Part shown: in pieces, positions 49,795 through 58,557 of the stretch | How positions within the stretch are numbered: position 1 is the first letter of the stretch | Layout of the letters: each line of letters opens with the position of its first letter | Source: a virus | Strand: one strand, 5' to 3' | Virus record (IMG/VR): IMGVR_UViG_3300031521_000011 | Span: 1-64,000 of that record | Length of the DNA stretch: 64,000 nt | Notes under the pieces: generated by a model | What the model was told of the DNA's origin: nothing | The model's database searches: none | What the model saw: the letters and a program-made list of their open reading frames with translations, nothing else | Program-made: the position numbers and the translations under genes

Positions 49795-49805
49795 TCTCTT
49801 TCTCC

Positions 49806-50345
49806 TCAAATTATATTTTCTGTGTCATCCGGAACCATTGCCGTTATTACGGATACGATGGCTGCGAGATACTTTCTCACTTCCACTCTGTCGCTCTCTT
49901 TTTCTTGCTCAGACAGATTGGTGTATGATGTGGATGCCTGCCGCTTCCACCTTTCGGCCGCCCATGTCGGAATGGTGACACTGCCGTCGTCATTTTCAGT
50001 ACATTTCGAGAATAGGTAATTCATCCAGCCCGACCAGGATTCATGCTCCACTATTCCGCAAGCTTCAATCATTGCGGGAGCATTGAAATAGAGTCTTTCT
50101 GCAAGATCCGATTCCATAATCTTTCTCCTTTCTAGTATTCTTACTGTTTCTCTGACATCTATCATCCGTGCCCCGGCCTCCACCGCCTGCTTCCTCTTGC
50201 GAGCCGTAGTAAGGTCAAAGTGTGGATGGTTCGACTTCTTATTTTGAAACCATTCGCGCCGTAAGTCAATAGCGAGAGCGAATTTTATTAACTCGCTCTC
50301 GCTAGAGTCGGAAACCATGTGACCCATCTGGTCTACGAAAATCAT
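49806..50345 (-). CDS. DUF4031-type protein with C-terminal extension
   Basis: 179 residues. The N-terminal 65 residues (MIFVDQMGHMVSDSSESELI, HPHFDLTTARKRKQAVEAGA) match the DUF4031 pattern. The C-terminal half (SDLAERLYFNAPAMIE...LSEQEKESDRVEVRKYL) is another common phage domain. The two appear fused here. Functions unknown; nucleotide-linked roles have been guessed for DUF4031 but not shown. Confidence 0.7.
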   Translation of the reverse strand: MIFVDQMGHMVSDSSESELIKFALAIDLRREWFQNKKSNHPHFDLTTARKRKQAVEAGARMIDVRETVRILERRKIMESDLAERLYFNAPAMIEACGIVEHESWSGWMNYLFSKCTENDDGSVTIPTWAAERWKRQASTSYTNLSEQEKESDRVEVRKYLAAIVSVITAMVPDDTENII

Positions 50346-50614
50346 TCTGACGGCTCCTCTTCGGGACCCTTGATAACCAGGTAGATACCTTCATTGTTTG
50401 CGAATGTCTGGATGAACTCCATATTCAGATTTACAGCAAGAGCCTTAAGCTCATCATTGTATGGGGTAAATCTGAAATACTCTTCACCTATCCTGTATTT
50501 TAGATAGTATCGGATATCATCTTTATTTTCCCTATTCTTATAGACAGTGTCCATGATAAGGTCTTCATATTTTTCCCAAGTAAGGTATATACCAACGCTT
50601 TTCTGTATATCCAT
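50342..50614 (-). CDS. Unknown 90-residue protein
   Basis: A helical, charged protein (YEDLIMDTVYKNRENKDDIR) with a modest GAGG site. Its stop overlaps the next start. Confidence 0.6.
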   Translation of the reverse strand: MDIQKSVGIYLTWEKYEDLIMDTVYKNRENKDDIRYYLKYRIGEEYFRFTPYNDELKALAVNLNMEFIQTFANNEGIYLVIKGPEEEPSE

Positions 50615-50616
50615 AT

Positions 50617-51093
50617 CTACGCCTCCGCAGGTGTTGGGTCTCCGGCGATGTGCACATCAATCAGGATGTATTCCATAGGCTTTACGGGAGTGACTTGTCG
50701 ACTCACAATAAAGTACGCATCGCTCTTCCATTTGATTACATCGACGACGGACGTTCCGCCGTATATTTCATACCGGATGGTTATGACTGACGAGGAAAGC
50801 TCCTCGTCAGTCACCTCTGGCACTTGATCATTGTAAAAAAGTCGCAGGGCAACTCTTCTTGCATTGATATCGGGCATTGATTTTTTCCTCCATTGATCTG
50901 CAGTATATTCAACCAAAAGGGGTACACCGATCAGATCATCTATGTAGGTATGTGGGCAGAAGTCCTTCCATTTGATTCCTTCAGACTCCGCCCAGATTTT
51001 GAGTAACTCGAGAGCCTGGTCCGATTCGGCATCTTCGTGCGCAACCATGACGATACACAGTTGTCGAATCCAGAGTTTGAACAGTGGGTTCAT
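50617..51093 (-). CDS. Unknown 158-residue protein
   Basis: Starts overlap the end of ligA (ATGA). N-terminal helical part with CPHTYIDDLIG, C-terminal beta-rich half. No family is recognised; operon context only. Confidence 0.6.
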   Translation of the reverse strand: MNPLFKLWIRQLCIVMVAHEDAESDQALELLKIWAESEGIKWKDFCPHTYIDDLIGVPLLVEYTADQWRKKSMPDINARRVALRLFYNDQVPEVTDEELSSSVITIRYEIYGGTSVVDVIKWKSDAYFIVSRQVTPVKPMEYILIDVHIAGDPTPAEA

Positions 51094-53102
51094 TTTATCA
51101 TCTCCAGGAAGTCTGCCTGAGAGATACAGGGGATTCCCAAAGAAACCGCCTTCTCCTGCTTGCTCCCGGCGTTTTCACCCACCAGCACAAACGACGTCTT
51201 CGCCGATACGCTGCCGGATACCTTACCACCATTCTTCTCAACCAGCTCTTCAGCCTCCTTGCGCCCAAGCGTCGGGAGCGTACCGGTCACAACAACAGTT
51301 TTACCTTTAAGAACGCCGTCAGCAACGAGTACTTCATCCTTCGGGCGCACGCCGGCGGCATACATCATGTTGAGCGCATCGATATTCGTCGGGTTATCGA
51401 AGAAGTCCCTGATGGACGTCGCTACGATGTCCCCGATATCCTGAATGCTCATCAGCTCATCATAGGTGGCCTTGAAGACATTGTCAAATGTGCCAAACCT
51501 CTTGGCAAGCCGTTTTGCAGTTCCCTCTCCGGAGTTGGGCATGCCCAGCGCATAAATGAAGTGCTTGAGGTCCGGATTTTTCGCAGCTTCGATTGCCGCC
51601 AGCAACTTCTCAACCTTCCGCACACCCACCCCTGCAAGCTGACACATTTCATCCTTGTAGGTATGCAGATAGAAGATCGAATCGATGCCCTTCAGCATGC
51701 CGGCATTGAACAACAATTTGATCGTTTGCTCACTGAGGCCGTCGATATCAAGGCAATCCTTGGATGCCAGGTGTGTCATCGCACCGACGATTTGCGGAGG
51801 ACAGCTCAGTGTATTGCTGCAGAATATATGCGCACCAAACTCAATAACTGCAGCTCCGCAGGCCGGGCAGACGACAGGAACAATTACATTCCTCTCAACA
51901 TTAGAATCGATGCCGGCATCATTCGGTGCGGAACCCATGATCTCGGGGATGACGTCGTTGCTACGGCGGATCCACACCCGTCCATTGATCTTTACTTGCT
52001 TTCTCTCAACGTCGCCAGCGTTGTTAAGCGTCGCCCGGCGGATGGTTGCGCCACCAATATCAATCGGGTCCACTTCGGCGACAGGTGTCAGCTTGCCTGT
52101 GTGGCCGACTTCCCATACAACATCGCGTATCGTGGTGATAAGCTCTTCAGCCTCGAACTTCCAAGCGATGGCCCACCGGGGATACCTGTTTGTCCACCCA
52201 AGAACATCGCGCGTGGGGAAGTCGATAACCTTGATAACGGCTCCGTCGATGAGATAATCCAGACCACTCCTCTGTTTTTGCAGTCCATCAATTTCCTCGA
52301 TGATTTGCTCGATGCTACCGGTGGCCTTTAGGAAGCGGTTGGTGGGGAATTTGTTCCAGCGCAGGAACTCCATCATGTCCATATGGCCGTTCATTACGCC
52401 GCCGGTTGGGCTCATGGCATTCGGGAGGTCAATGTAGTTGACGTTATAGAAGAACGCCCTGATCCCCCGGGCGGCCGTTTCTTTAGGGTTGAGATTGCGA
52501 ATCGCGCCGGCCACGGCGTTCCGTGCATTCTTCAATTGCGACTCTGACTTGGCGTTATATGCGGCCAGCGCTGACAATGGCATATACGCCTCTCCCTGAG
52601 CCTCTAGGAGCCCTTTGTACGGTATCGAAAGAGGAACCGTCTTAATGGTCTTGACCTGCTCCAGAACGCACTCTCCGGTCTCGCCGTCGCCCCTGGTGGT
52701 AGCCTGAATGAGATTGCCCTCATTGTATGTGAGATTGATTGTCAACCCATCGAACTTCATCTCAAGAGCATACTGAACCTTTGGAAGATTGTACTCCACT
52801 GCAGTGGCTTCAATCTTGGCAGCCCATGAGCGCAGGTCATCAATCGTCCGGACCTTATCAAGGCTATAGAGCGGTGCGAGATGTTTGTGCTGCTGGAACC
52901 CTGTCAGTGTAGCGCCGCCCACACGCTGGGTCGGTGAGTTCGGAAGGAAGTAGCCAAGTTCGGCTTCCATTTTCAGGAGGTCATCGAATTTCTTGTCATA
53001 CTCTGCATCCGACACTCTTGGCTCGTCGAGCACATAGTACCGATACGCCAGGTCATTGAGTTCATCGACGAGTAGTGCCATTGCCTCTGCCATTGGTTTC
53101 AT
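51090..53102 (-). CDS. ligA: NAD+-dependent DNA ligase
   Basis: 670 residues, full length for LigA. Domain Ia (YYVLDEPRVSDAEYDKKFDD), the adenylated Lys116 in EMKFDG, the OB fold, a four-Cys zinc finger (CPACG and CSNTLSC), HhH repeats (LAGVGVRKVEKLL and GEGTAKRLAKRFG) and a C-terminal BRCT domain (LKGKTVVVTGTLPTLGRKEA) are all present. It seals nicks using NAD+ as the AMP donor, unlike the ATP ligases of T4-like phages; this adds a second NAD+ consumer to the genome. Confidence 0.95.
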   Translation of the reverse strand: MKPMAEAMALLVDELNDLAYRYYVLDEPRVSDAEYDKKFDDLLKMEAELGYFLPNSPTQRVGGATLTGFQQHKHLAPLYSLDKVRTIDDLRSWAAKIEATAVEYNLPKVQYALEMKFDGLTINLTYNEGNLIQATTRGDGETGECVLEQVKTIKTVPLSIPYKGLLEAQGEAYMPLSALAAYNAKSESQLKNARNAVAGAIRNLNPKETAARGIRAFFYNVNYIDLPNAMSPTGGVMNGHMDMMEFLRWNKFPTNRFLKATGSIEQIIEEIDGLQKQRSGLDYLIDGAVIKVIDFPTRDVLGWTNRYPRWAIAWKFEAEELITTIRDVVWEVGHTGKLTPVAEVDPIDIGGATIRRATLNNAGDVERKQVKINGRVWIRRSNDVIPEIMGSAPNDAGIDSNVERNVIVPVVCPACGAAVIEFGAHIFCSNTLSCPPQIVGAMTHLASKDCLDIDGLSEQTIKLLFNAGMLKGIDSIFYLHTYKDEMCQLAGVGVRKVEKLLAAIEAAKNPDLKHFIYALGMPNSGEGTAKRLAKRFGTFDNVFKATYDELMSIQDIGDIVATSIRDFFDNPTNIDALNMMYAAGVRPKDEVLVADGVLKGKTVVVTGTLPTLGRKEAEELVEKNGGKVSGSVSAKTSFVLVGENAGSKQEKAVSLGIPCISQADFLEMIK

Positions 53103-53488
53103 TGTTGTTCCTCCTCAATTTTACATCCAGCAGCTTTCATAATGCGAAGCCACTTTTCTTCAGTAGTATGACCATCCCAGTTGGACTTTTCCATCTTGCG
53201 AAGATTTCCGAGATCAAAACTGTCCGGGATATGGAATGTTATCTCTCCGCCATTCAGACTTATAACCCTTAACCATCCGGCCCACGATGGATCATCGGCA
53301 TGGTCTTCATCGTAGTACCAACCTGGGCGCGCCGAGTCATCTGCTGGCCTGCAGCATTCATCCGCCCATAGGTTTGCTTCAACAGCCATTGCCAATGCCA
53401 ACATATTTCTTTCCCAATAAGCGAGGTCTAGGGCTTGTTTGGCGCTTAGATCCTTATTCCAGGTCGTTATTACTTTTGGAATTTTCAT
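53099..53488 (-). CDS. Conserved phage protein with WDGHTTEEKW motif
   Basis: 129 residues behind AAGGAGGG. GWLRVISLNGGEITFHIPDS then FDLGNLRKMEKSNWDGHTTE form a recognisable but uncharacterised phage family. No catalytic motif. Confidence 0.65.
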   Translation of the reverse strand: MKIPKVITTWNKDLSAKQALDLAYWERNMLALAMAVEANLWADECCRPADDSARPGWYYDEDHADDPSWAGWLRVISLNGGEITFHIPDSFDLGNLRKMEKSNWDGHTTEEKWLRIMKAAGCKIEEEQQ

Positions 53489-53499
53489 ATTCGCCCTCC

Positions 53500-53514
53500 T
53501 TTTATCTCTTATAC
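53500..53514 (-). promoter_or_regulatory. Promoter element copy 17 (GTATAAGAGATAAAA)
   Basis: Runs directly into the AAGGAGGG of the 53488 gene, with only 11 bp between the element and the ATG; this fixes the transcript start to a few bases. Confidence 0.65.
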
Positions 53515-53521
53515 TAAAGGT

Positions 53522-54076
53522 TTACTCTTTCTCGCTGTCAAGATATTCATTGCAGTCTTTTGGCAGCACGCAGATAGTGGCTTCAGGAGCATTTTCTTCA
53601 ATGAGTTTACGGACGATTTTCCAATCTCCTCCGGCCAGCCCGCAGCCAAGCCTGAAAGGTAAATAGAGAGGGAGGTCCAACTTGCGGGAAAGCTCCGCTA
53701 CAGTGCGAAGACATTTCGTCAATGCATCATAATCTGTCGCCACGCCAGACTGTGCGAATACACTCACTCCGGAATCCAGGTCAATTACTACATTGTCTTC
53801 GACCATCTTATTAAGAATTTTCTTAAAGTCAGTGATTCCATCCTGCGCTGCCATGTTGGCGATACAAAGATCGTTTTCAACAGCGACTGTGAGTACTACG
53901 CCGAGCTTTAAATCACCGCTCTCATAAAACTGATGATACTGCTCATATGCGTATGGGTACATTCTGCGGATCTGCAGCGCCAGGCCACCGCCCATGACGC
54001 CGATACAGTTAACCTGATGGCCAATGATTCCTCTTTTGTTGTCGAGGATGTTTCTTATTACAACATGGTTTTTCAT
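53522..54076 (-). CDS. Macro-domain ADP-ribose hydrolase-like protein
   Basis: 184 residues behind AGGAGG. GHQVNCIGVMGGGLALQIRR is the N-terminal macro loop, ANMAAQDG follows, and LPFRLGCGLAGGDWKIV is the second ligand loop. Macro domains bind ADP-ribose; this order fits hydrolysing members (ALC1/TARG1- or Poa1p-type) that remove ADP-ribose from proteins, DNA or ADP-ribose-1''-phosphate. The same genome encodes a PARP 2 kb away, so it probably reverses that modification or the host's. Substrate not determined. Confidence 0.85.
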   Translation of the reverse strand: MKNHVVIRNILDNKRGIIGHQVNCIGVMGGGLALQIRRMYPYAYEQYHQFYESGDLKLGVVLTVAVENDLCIANMAAQDGITDFKKILNKMVEDNVVIDLDSGVSVFAQSGVATDYDALTKCLRTVAELSRKLDLPLYLPFRLGCGLAGGDWKIVRKLIEENAPEATICVLPKDCNEYLDSEKE

Positions 54077-54094
54077 CTTTCCTCCTAAAAAATA

Positions 54095-54114
54095 AGGGCC
54101 CCTGGCGGGGCCCT
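54095..54114 (-). terminator. Terminator after guanylate kinase
   Basis: AGGGCCCC and GGGGCCCT form an 8-bp stem with a 4-nt loop, then TATTTTTT on the minus strand, 12 bp past the gmk stop. Confidence 0.8.
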
Positions 54115-54126
54115 GGAATGCAGGTG

Positions 54127-54741
54127 TTACAGTTGCTGTGTCTGCCGCTCAATGACATCCTTACGGATATCGTCGAACTGCTTGCAGTTGAGAGCGAAAT
54201 TATCTTCAGAGAGAATGACGTAATCCGACATGGATGGAGGAATAAACTCCTCATTCTCCACAGCATTGATGAGGCGTTCGATAGCCAGTCGATGCCTGAT
54301 ATGCTCACATGACATACTGCGAGACTTGTCTGCCAACATGTGCCTAAGACAAGTCTCGGCTGAAGCATAGAGGAATATTCTGACAATCATGCACTCTTTG
54401 GAATTGAATACTTGTTTCATTGCCGCTGCCCCTACCCGCTCCATCACGATGCAAATTTCGTCATGCTGCTGGAGTTTTTCTTCAACTTCATTTTTGGATG
54501 TGCCATACATGTAGTTGTTGTAAGGAGCTGTTTCTACAAAAAGTTCTTGTCTTTCCATGAGATCAAAAGCATAATTCCCCTTAACAAAATGATAGTTAAC
54601 CCCGTCAACTTCACCCAGGCGCATCGGGCGAGACGTATGACTGATCAGCTCGCCCATGCCATATGTAGGCTTGATATATTCATTTACCAGTGTGGTCTTG
54701 CCGGATCCAGATGGACCCACAATGATGTAGATTGTCTTCAT
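54127..54741 (-). CDS. gmk: Guanylate kinase
   Basis: 204 residues. Walker A GPSGSGKTT at residues 9-17 and the GMP-binding SHTSRPMRLGEVDGVNYHFV with Arg and Tyr contacts are canonical. It converts GMP/dGMP to the diphosphate. The later half is divergent but complete. Its stop lies before a terminator, ending this nucleotide unit. Confidence 0.9.
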   Translation of the reverse strand: MKTIYIIVGPSGSGKTTLVNEYIKPTYGMGELISHTSRPMRLGEVDGVNYHFVKGNYAFDLMERQELFVETAPYNNYMYGTSKNEVEEKLQQHDEICIVMERVGAAAMKQVFNSKECMIVRIFLYASAETCLRHMLADKSRSMSCEHIRHRLAIERLINAVENEEFIPPSMSDYVILSEDNFALNCKQFDDIRKDVIERQTQQL

Positions 54742-55172
54742 TTACTTACCCTCTCAAATATATTCCCACAGGTATAACACTCACAAAAATTTGGTTGATT
54801 AGCTACTGCTCCGCAAAGTTCCTCATTACAGACAGGGCATGGAGGAAAGTTTACTTTCCTTAGTTTACCCCGGCCGGCAGCCAGTTTAAACATTGCCGTT
54901 ACAGGTGGAGCATAATATGGAATGAAATGCCTTTTTTTGGTTCGCTTTTTGTCATATCGAGGTTCTGCTTTTTCATATCCCTCAACAAGATATCTGGCGC
55001 CCGGTGTTGGTTTAGGATTATACTTGTCTTGGTGTCTAAACCATGACAGGCCAAGCCTATCTATCACATCTTTGGGTTTTTCTCCAGGCTGGATAACGCA
55101 AATTACTTTGCCTTCCATTTTGGTTCTATGACTTCTAGATATCCATGTGACGGCTTGGCCTATAATATCCAT
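54738..55172 (-). CDS. Zinc-finger protein of unknown function
   Basis: 144 residues; two CxxC pairs near the end (PPCPVCNEELCG and ECYTCGNIF) form a likely zinc knuckle after a basic middle (DKKRTKKRHF). Behind GAGGAG; stop overlaps gmk start. Confidence 0.6.
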   Translation of the reverse strand: MDIIGQAVTWISRSHRTKMEGKVICVIQPGEKPKDVIDRLGLSWFRHQDKYNPKPTPGARYLVEGYEKAEPRYDKKRTKKRHFIPYYAPPVTAMFKLAAGRGKLRKVNFPPCPVCNEELCGAVANQPNFCECYTCGNIFERVSK

Positions 55173-55177
55173 GTATA

Positions 55178-55438
55178 TTACTCCTCTATCAGGAATCGTT
55201 CTCTGAAAACCGGATTCAATGTATCAATACATAAGTTGAGGACATTGATAAACTGTGCTTCATCCTTATCGATCAAGTTCCTCGTAATCGATGCAATGGC
55301 GTCATGGCCAGCCCAGTCGAGCTGAAGGGCCTTTTCTTCACTTAAGCCGAGAAGCAGATCAAGGGTAACAATAACGCATAGCCTGCCTTCTTCATTTTCC
55401 TTAAAAAGCCTCATTACCTCACTGAACAAACTATTCAT
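55178..55438 (-). CDS. Unknown helical protein
   Basis: 86 residues from the start at 55438, behind CCGGAGG. Helical throughout (LFSEVMRLFKENEEGRL, DAIASITRNLIDKDEAQF). No family is recognised. Confidence 0.6.
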   Translation of the reverse strand: MNSLFSEVMRLFKENEEGRLCVIVTLDLLLGLSEEKALQLDWAGHDAIASITRNLIDKDEAQFINVLNLCIDTLNPVFRERFLIEE

Positions 55439-55439
55439 G

Positions 55440-55730
55440 TCAGTCCTCCGGCATGATAAGCATAATCGTTGATCCGTTATCAATTGCCTCAAAGGCCATA
55501 TCTCCATATATTACGCTTTGATGATAACAAGCTCCTTCTGGACTGTCAACCCGCTCTTGAATCAAGCTAACAATTTTAGTTACGAATGATACCATCGATT
55601 CTCCTTCCAGTAAAGGAGTCATCGTGTTGGTGAAATTGTCAGAGAGGGTAATTCCTGATTGATATCGAATAGGGTCAAAGTCTGCGGTTTTGCAGCCCCC
55701 TTCCTGTGGCTTTAGGCGTAGTTCAGGCAT
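55440..55730 (-). CDS. Unknown 96-residue protein
   Basis: The start at 55730 (MPELRLKPQEGG) has AAAGGGA 7 nt upstream. Mixed alpha/beta; no motif recognised. It lies 1 bp from the next gene. Confidence 0.6.
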   Translation of the reverse strand: MPELRLKPQEGGCKTADFDPIRYQSGITLSDNFTNTMTPLLEGESMVSFVTKIVSLIQERVDSPEGACYHQSVIYGDMAFEAIDNGSTIMLIMPED

Positions 55731-55732
55731 GG

Positions 55733-56101
55733 TCAATCCCTTTCTTCATATTGTAATTTTTCTCCGCATCTGATTGCTCCAAAGTGAGTGTTTAGGTATT
55801 TTGAGAGGAGATGCCTGTGGCAGAATTGTCCAGGTATACAATAACAGGCAAGATGATATGTTGCCTCTTTATCTGGAAAAACCTCTTCAAAGATACCCAT
55901 GGTGAGAGCCCTATTGAGAATGTCAAAATATCTTTTCTCATATTCATCTGCCGTAATTTTCCCCTTCTTTACCTTGTTCACCATGTCCCAGGTAGGGGAC
56001 AGTGTCCGTGCATGTCCAGATGCACTCGCTGCCGTGATATCAATTACATTAGGTAGATTCAAGATGTTGGCAACCGATATTTGGACCGTGTAAACTTTCA
56101 T
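55733..56101 (-). CDS. DUF488-type protein
   Basis: 122 residues from the second of two adjacent ATGs, 5 nt after AAAGGAG. The N-terminal beta strand (MKVYTVQIS), WDMVNKVKKGKITADEYEKR and CYCIPGQFCHRHLL match the DUF488 pattern (a Cys-rich end near CHR). Function unknown; some members are linked to nucleotide or DNA repair. Confidence 0.7.
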   Translation of the reverse strand: MKVYTVQISVANILNLPNVIDITAASASGHARTLSPTWDMVNKVKKGKITADEYEKRYFDILNRALTMGIFEEVFPDKEATYHLACYCIPGQFCHRHLLSKYLNTHFGAIRCGEKLQYEERD

Positions 56102-56133
56102 CATTACTCCTTTCATGTCAAAAAATAACAATA

Positions 56134-56162
56134 AGTGCTGACAGCAAAAAGCTGTCAGCACT
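56134..56162 (-). terminator. Attenuator-like hairpin after a promoter element
   Basis: AGTGCTGACAGC and GCTGTCAGCACT form a perfect 12-bp stem with a 5-nt loop followed by TATTGTTATTTTTTG on the minus strand. It lies 6 bp downstream of the promoter element and before the DUF488 gene, so it would stop that transcript unless bypassed; it may also end the PARP transcript. Confidence 0.75.
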
Positions 56163-56168
56163 ACATAC

Positions 56169-56183
56169 TTTTATTACTTATAC
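56169..56183 (-). promoter_or_regulatory. Promoter element copy 18 (GTATAAGTAATAAAA)
   Basis: 67 bp before the start at 56101, just after the PARP stop; a hairpin separates it from the gene. Confidence 0.6.
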
Positions 56184-56187
56184 CAGA

Positions 56188-57555
56188 TTATCTGTTGGTG
56201 GAGGCAAATTCGATGATATATCGAATAGCTTGCTGACCGCTATCATATACGATGAATTCATTGTGCAATAGACTGCTTCCTGCAACTCCCTTGACACTAT
56301 CAAATCCGGAAGGCGCCTTGAGATGGTAAACGGAGTTTCGCTCCTCTTTGATCCTTCCGCAGGCGACGTCGGCGACGAATAGGAAGGCAGTGGGATGGGC
56401 ATTTTGACGACCACCGAAGCGGCTGCACGCATACTGGGTAGATTTAGTCGATTGATCAGCGAAATAGATTCCAGGTCCAAACATTGCTCCAGTGATATAC
56501 ACCCCCGACAATTGTGTTGGGAGCTTAAGGAAAGAGGAGAGAATCCCGGGCAGGTTGGCCGTTCTTGAGCCATGAAAAAGTTCTTTGACATTACCAATTC
56601 CCTCCTTGAATGCCGGCGCACGCTTCTGCTTTACGCCGAACATATTGACAGCGCTTAGCTTGACGGAGTGATGGTTGCTCTGGGAGTTGATCATATAGTC
56701 CTCCAGATGCCGCCATAGACCTGAACCACGTGGAATCGCCCAAAGATCACTATACAAGGAATCGTAGCGTTTGTCGATATCGTCGCTGACGATGACATCC
56801 TCCATGCGCAGGGAGTCCTCATAAAATTTCAACAGATCAAGCTCCATGCTGATTTTGTCATCATTACCGATGAGGACATCTTCCAGACTTATTTTCCTGC
56901 TGCCGAACGAGCGGGGAATAATGCGGCGATACTGCTCCGATAAACTCTGAATCATTGGAGCATCATGTATCTTGATGGACTTCGCAATCTCCTCAAGCGC
57001 TGCCCGGCCCATGCCGATTTGTTTATTACTGAGCTTACCAAGCGGAGCTTTCTGGTCTAGTGTGGCCTGACCATTAATGAATGAAGAAAGGGCTGCTCCG
57101 CTTTCATCGAAGATGTGTTGCACGAACTTCCGGACCTCAGGCTCAAGATTGCTCCGGTTTTCTGCTTTAATGGTAGTTGGGGCAGCAATGACTTCATTGG
57201 CGTCAATCATCTTCTGGGCTTCGGCGCTGCCAGTGGAACTCTGTGCCAGCTCGATCTCCACGTATCCCTTCTTGGTCTTTTCATGGACGATTGCACTGAA
57301 TTCCGAGCGAGCCAGACTTGCAGAGATGCCAGAGTTGCCACGCACCTGTTTTGTGGACGTTACCCCAAGCCTTCCGTATTCAGAGAAAATCCTATAGACA
57401 CCATTAGCTCCCTCATGAAGTTCAATGGTGTAGTATTTGTTCGAGTTTACGCCCACCTCAAAGAAGTTTAAGGTCTTTTTATCCACGACCTTATAGGACG
57501 AGAATGGGCTCCCCACATCCAAGTGAGGAGCCCAGTTAAGTGCGCTTAGTCCCAT
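56188..57555 (-). CDS. Poly(ADP-ribose) polymerase with WGR, regulatory and catalytic domains
   Basis: 455 residues from ATG 57555, 5 nt after TGGAGG at the end of the upstream gene. Residues 25-110 are a WGR domain (YRIFSEYGRLG) that in PARP1 senses DNA breaks; about 140-270 is the helical regulatory domain (GKLSNKQIGMGRAALEEIA); 285-455 is the ART domain. The H-Y-E triad is complete: His328 in ELFHGSRTAN, Tyr364 in GPGIYFAD and Glu433 in LLHNEFIVYD. An active polymerising enzyme is expected, in contrast to the mono-ADP-ribosyltransferases of T4. Unlike PARP1 it lacks zinc fingers and BRCT. Confidence 0.92.
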   Translation of the reverse strand: MGLSALNWAPHLDVGSPFSSYKVVDKKTLNFFEVGVNSNKYYTIELHEGANGVYRIFSEYGRLGVTSTKQVRGNSGISASLARSEFSAIVHEKTKKGYVEIELAQSSTGSAEAQKMIDANEVIAAPTTIKAENRSNLEPEVRKFVQHIFDESGAALSSFINGQATLDQKAPLGKLSNKQIGMGRAALEEIAKSIKIHDAPMIQSLSEQYRRIIPRSFGSRKISLEDVLIGNDDKISMELDLLKFYEDSLRMEDVIVSDDIDKRYDSLYSDLWAIPRGSGLWRHLEDYMINSQSNHHSVKLSAVNMFGVKQKRAPAFKEGIGNVKELFHGSRTANLPGILSSFLKLPTQLSGVYITGAMFGPGIYFADQSTKSTQYACSRFGGRQNAHPTAFLFVADVACGRIKEERNSVYHLKAPSGFDSVKGVAGSSLLHNEFIVYDSGQQAIRYIIEFASTNR

Positions 57556-57556
57556 G

Positions 57557-58330
57557 TTAGCCTCCAAATCCATCCTTTACAGAGTGAGGGCCGTCGATGC
57601 CGAGGAAGGTTGCTTCGGTGATTGGGGTAAGTGGTGCCGCGCAGGTATCGATTTCTACTGCAGTGACAGAGGGCGCTGTAAGGGCGGGCACAGGGCAATC
57701 CACAATCTTCTTGTAGAGTACATTCTCCCGATAGCGCCGCGCTTCCTTCTGAAGTATCTTGTAGAACAAGATTTCCTTACCAAGCTCTACGTCCTGCACG
57801 TTGTTGGCTTGGCACCTTATCTTCCTGATATGGAGCTTGCCATCGAATCCGTAGTATTTTGCTACGGTAACAGGACCACTTGTGAAATATTCGACAATCG
57901 GAAGAGCAGCCATCAGTATTTGTACGTTCTGATATTTCTTCGGGATCTCAATCTGTGTGCCGCCCATTGGGACAACATGCTGAGCAGCCCTAAATTCCGG
58001 CTTGATGTCGGGTAATTCTTTTTCAATGATCTCGTATTGGGCAGGATTCTGATATCTTATGGAGCGGCTGCCGGCCTGACGAATGATGCCAATGTCGCCA
58101 GTTTCCTCAACTTGCGCGAGCAAGTACTCACAATCGGGCTCAAGGAGGTCGGCGCGTTCAACGCCCTTGCATCCCGTTATCTTGATAGAGTCGTCCTGGA
58201 AGTCTTTAGGGGACAGAATCAACACGGTTCTGTTTTTGAGCCATCTGTTGAGATCAAAGCCACCTGCGTCAATGACTTTGGCTTTGTCGCCGGGGACCAG
58301 CTTCTGAATGTCGAGTGTAGTGTCGCACAT
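57557..58330 (-). CDS. Unknown protein upstream of PARP
   Basis: 257 residues; the C-terminus overlaps the PARP ribosome site, so the two are probably co-translated. N-terminal third is beta-type (VLILSPKDFQDDSIKITG), later part helical with basic stretches (KILQKEARRYRENVLYKK). No family is recognised. Being coupled to PARP suggests a substrate, adaptor or toxin/immunity role. Behind AAAGGAG. Confidence 0.65.
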   Translation of the reverse strand: MCDTTLDIQKLVPGDKAKVIDAGGFDLNRWLKNRTVLILSPKDFQDDSIKITGCKGVERADLLEPDCEYLLAQVEETGDIGIIRQAGSRSIRYQNPAQYEIIEKELPDIKPEFRAAQHVVPMGGTQIEIPKKYQNVQILMAALPIVEYFTSGPVTVAKYYGFDGKLHIRKIRCQANNVQDVELGKEILFYKILQKEARRYRENVLYKKIVDCPVPALTAPSVTAVEIDTCAAPLTPITEATFLGIDGPHSVKDGFGG

Positions 58331-58474
58331 GGGTGAGAGTGCTCCTTTCTTTATTTTGGAAATTTTAGAAACGAAAAAAGCGGTTCTATTTGCGCTTCAT
58401 AGAAACCATCTGCCTTTCCTATTTTATATCTTGTGTCATAGCCATTTTCCTTTTTTTTCCATTTCCGTCTTTAA

Positions 58475-58503
58475 TTGCAGGTATGAGTCAAATCGATTAT
58501 AAT
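58475..58503 (+). promoter_or_regulatory. Sigma-A-type promoter of the 58.6-kb gene
   Basis: TTGCAG, 17-bp spacer, TATAAT, 54 bp before the start at 58558. The 58331-58470 stretch holds T-rich sequence and a weak minus-strand element-like CACAAGATATAAAA at 58424-58438 for the 58330 gene. Confidence 0.7.
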
Positions 58504-58557
58504 GAACTGAGTAAAAAGCATTATACCACAAAACAATCCACAGTTGGAGGAGTTAAA

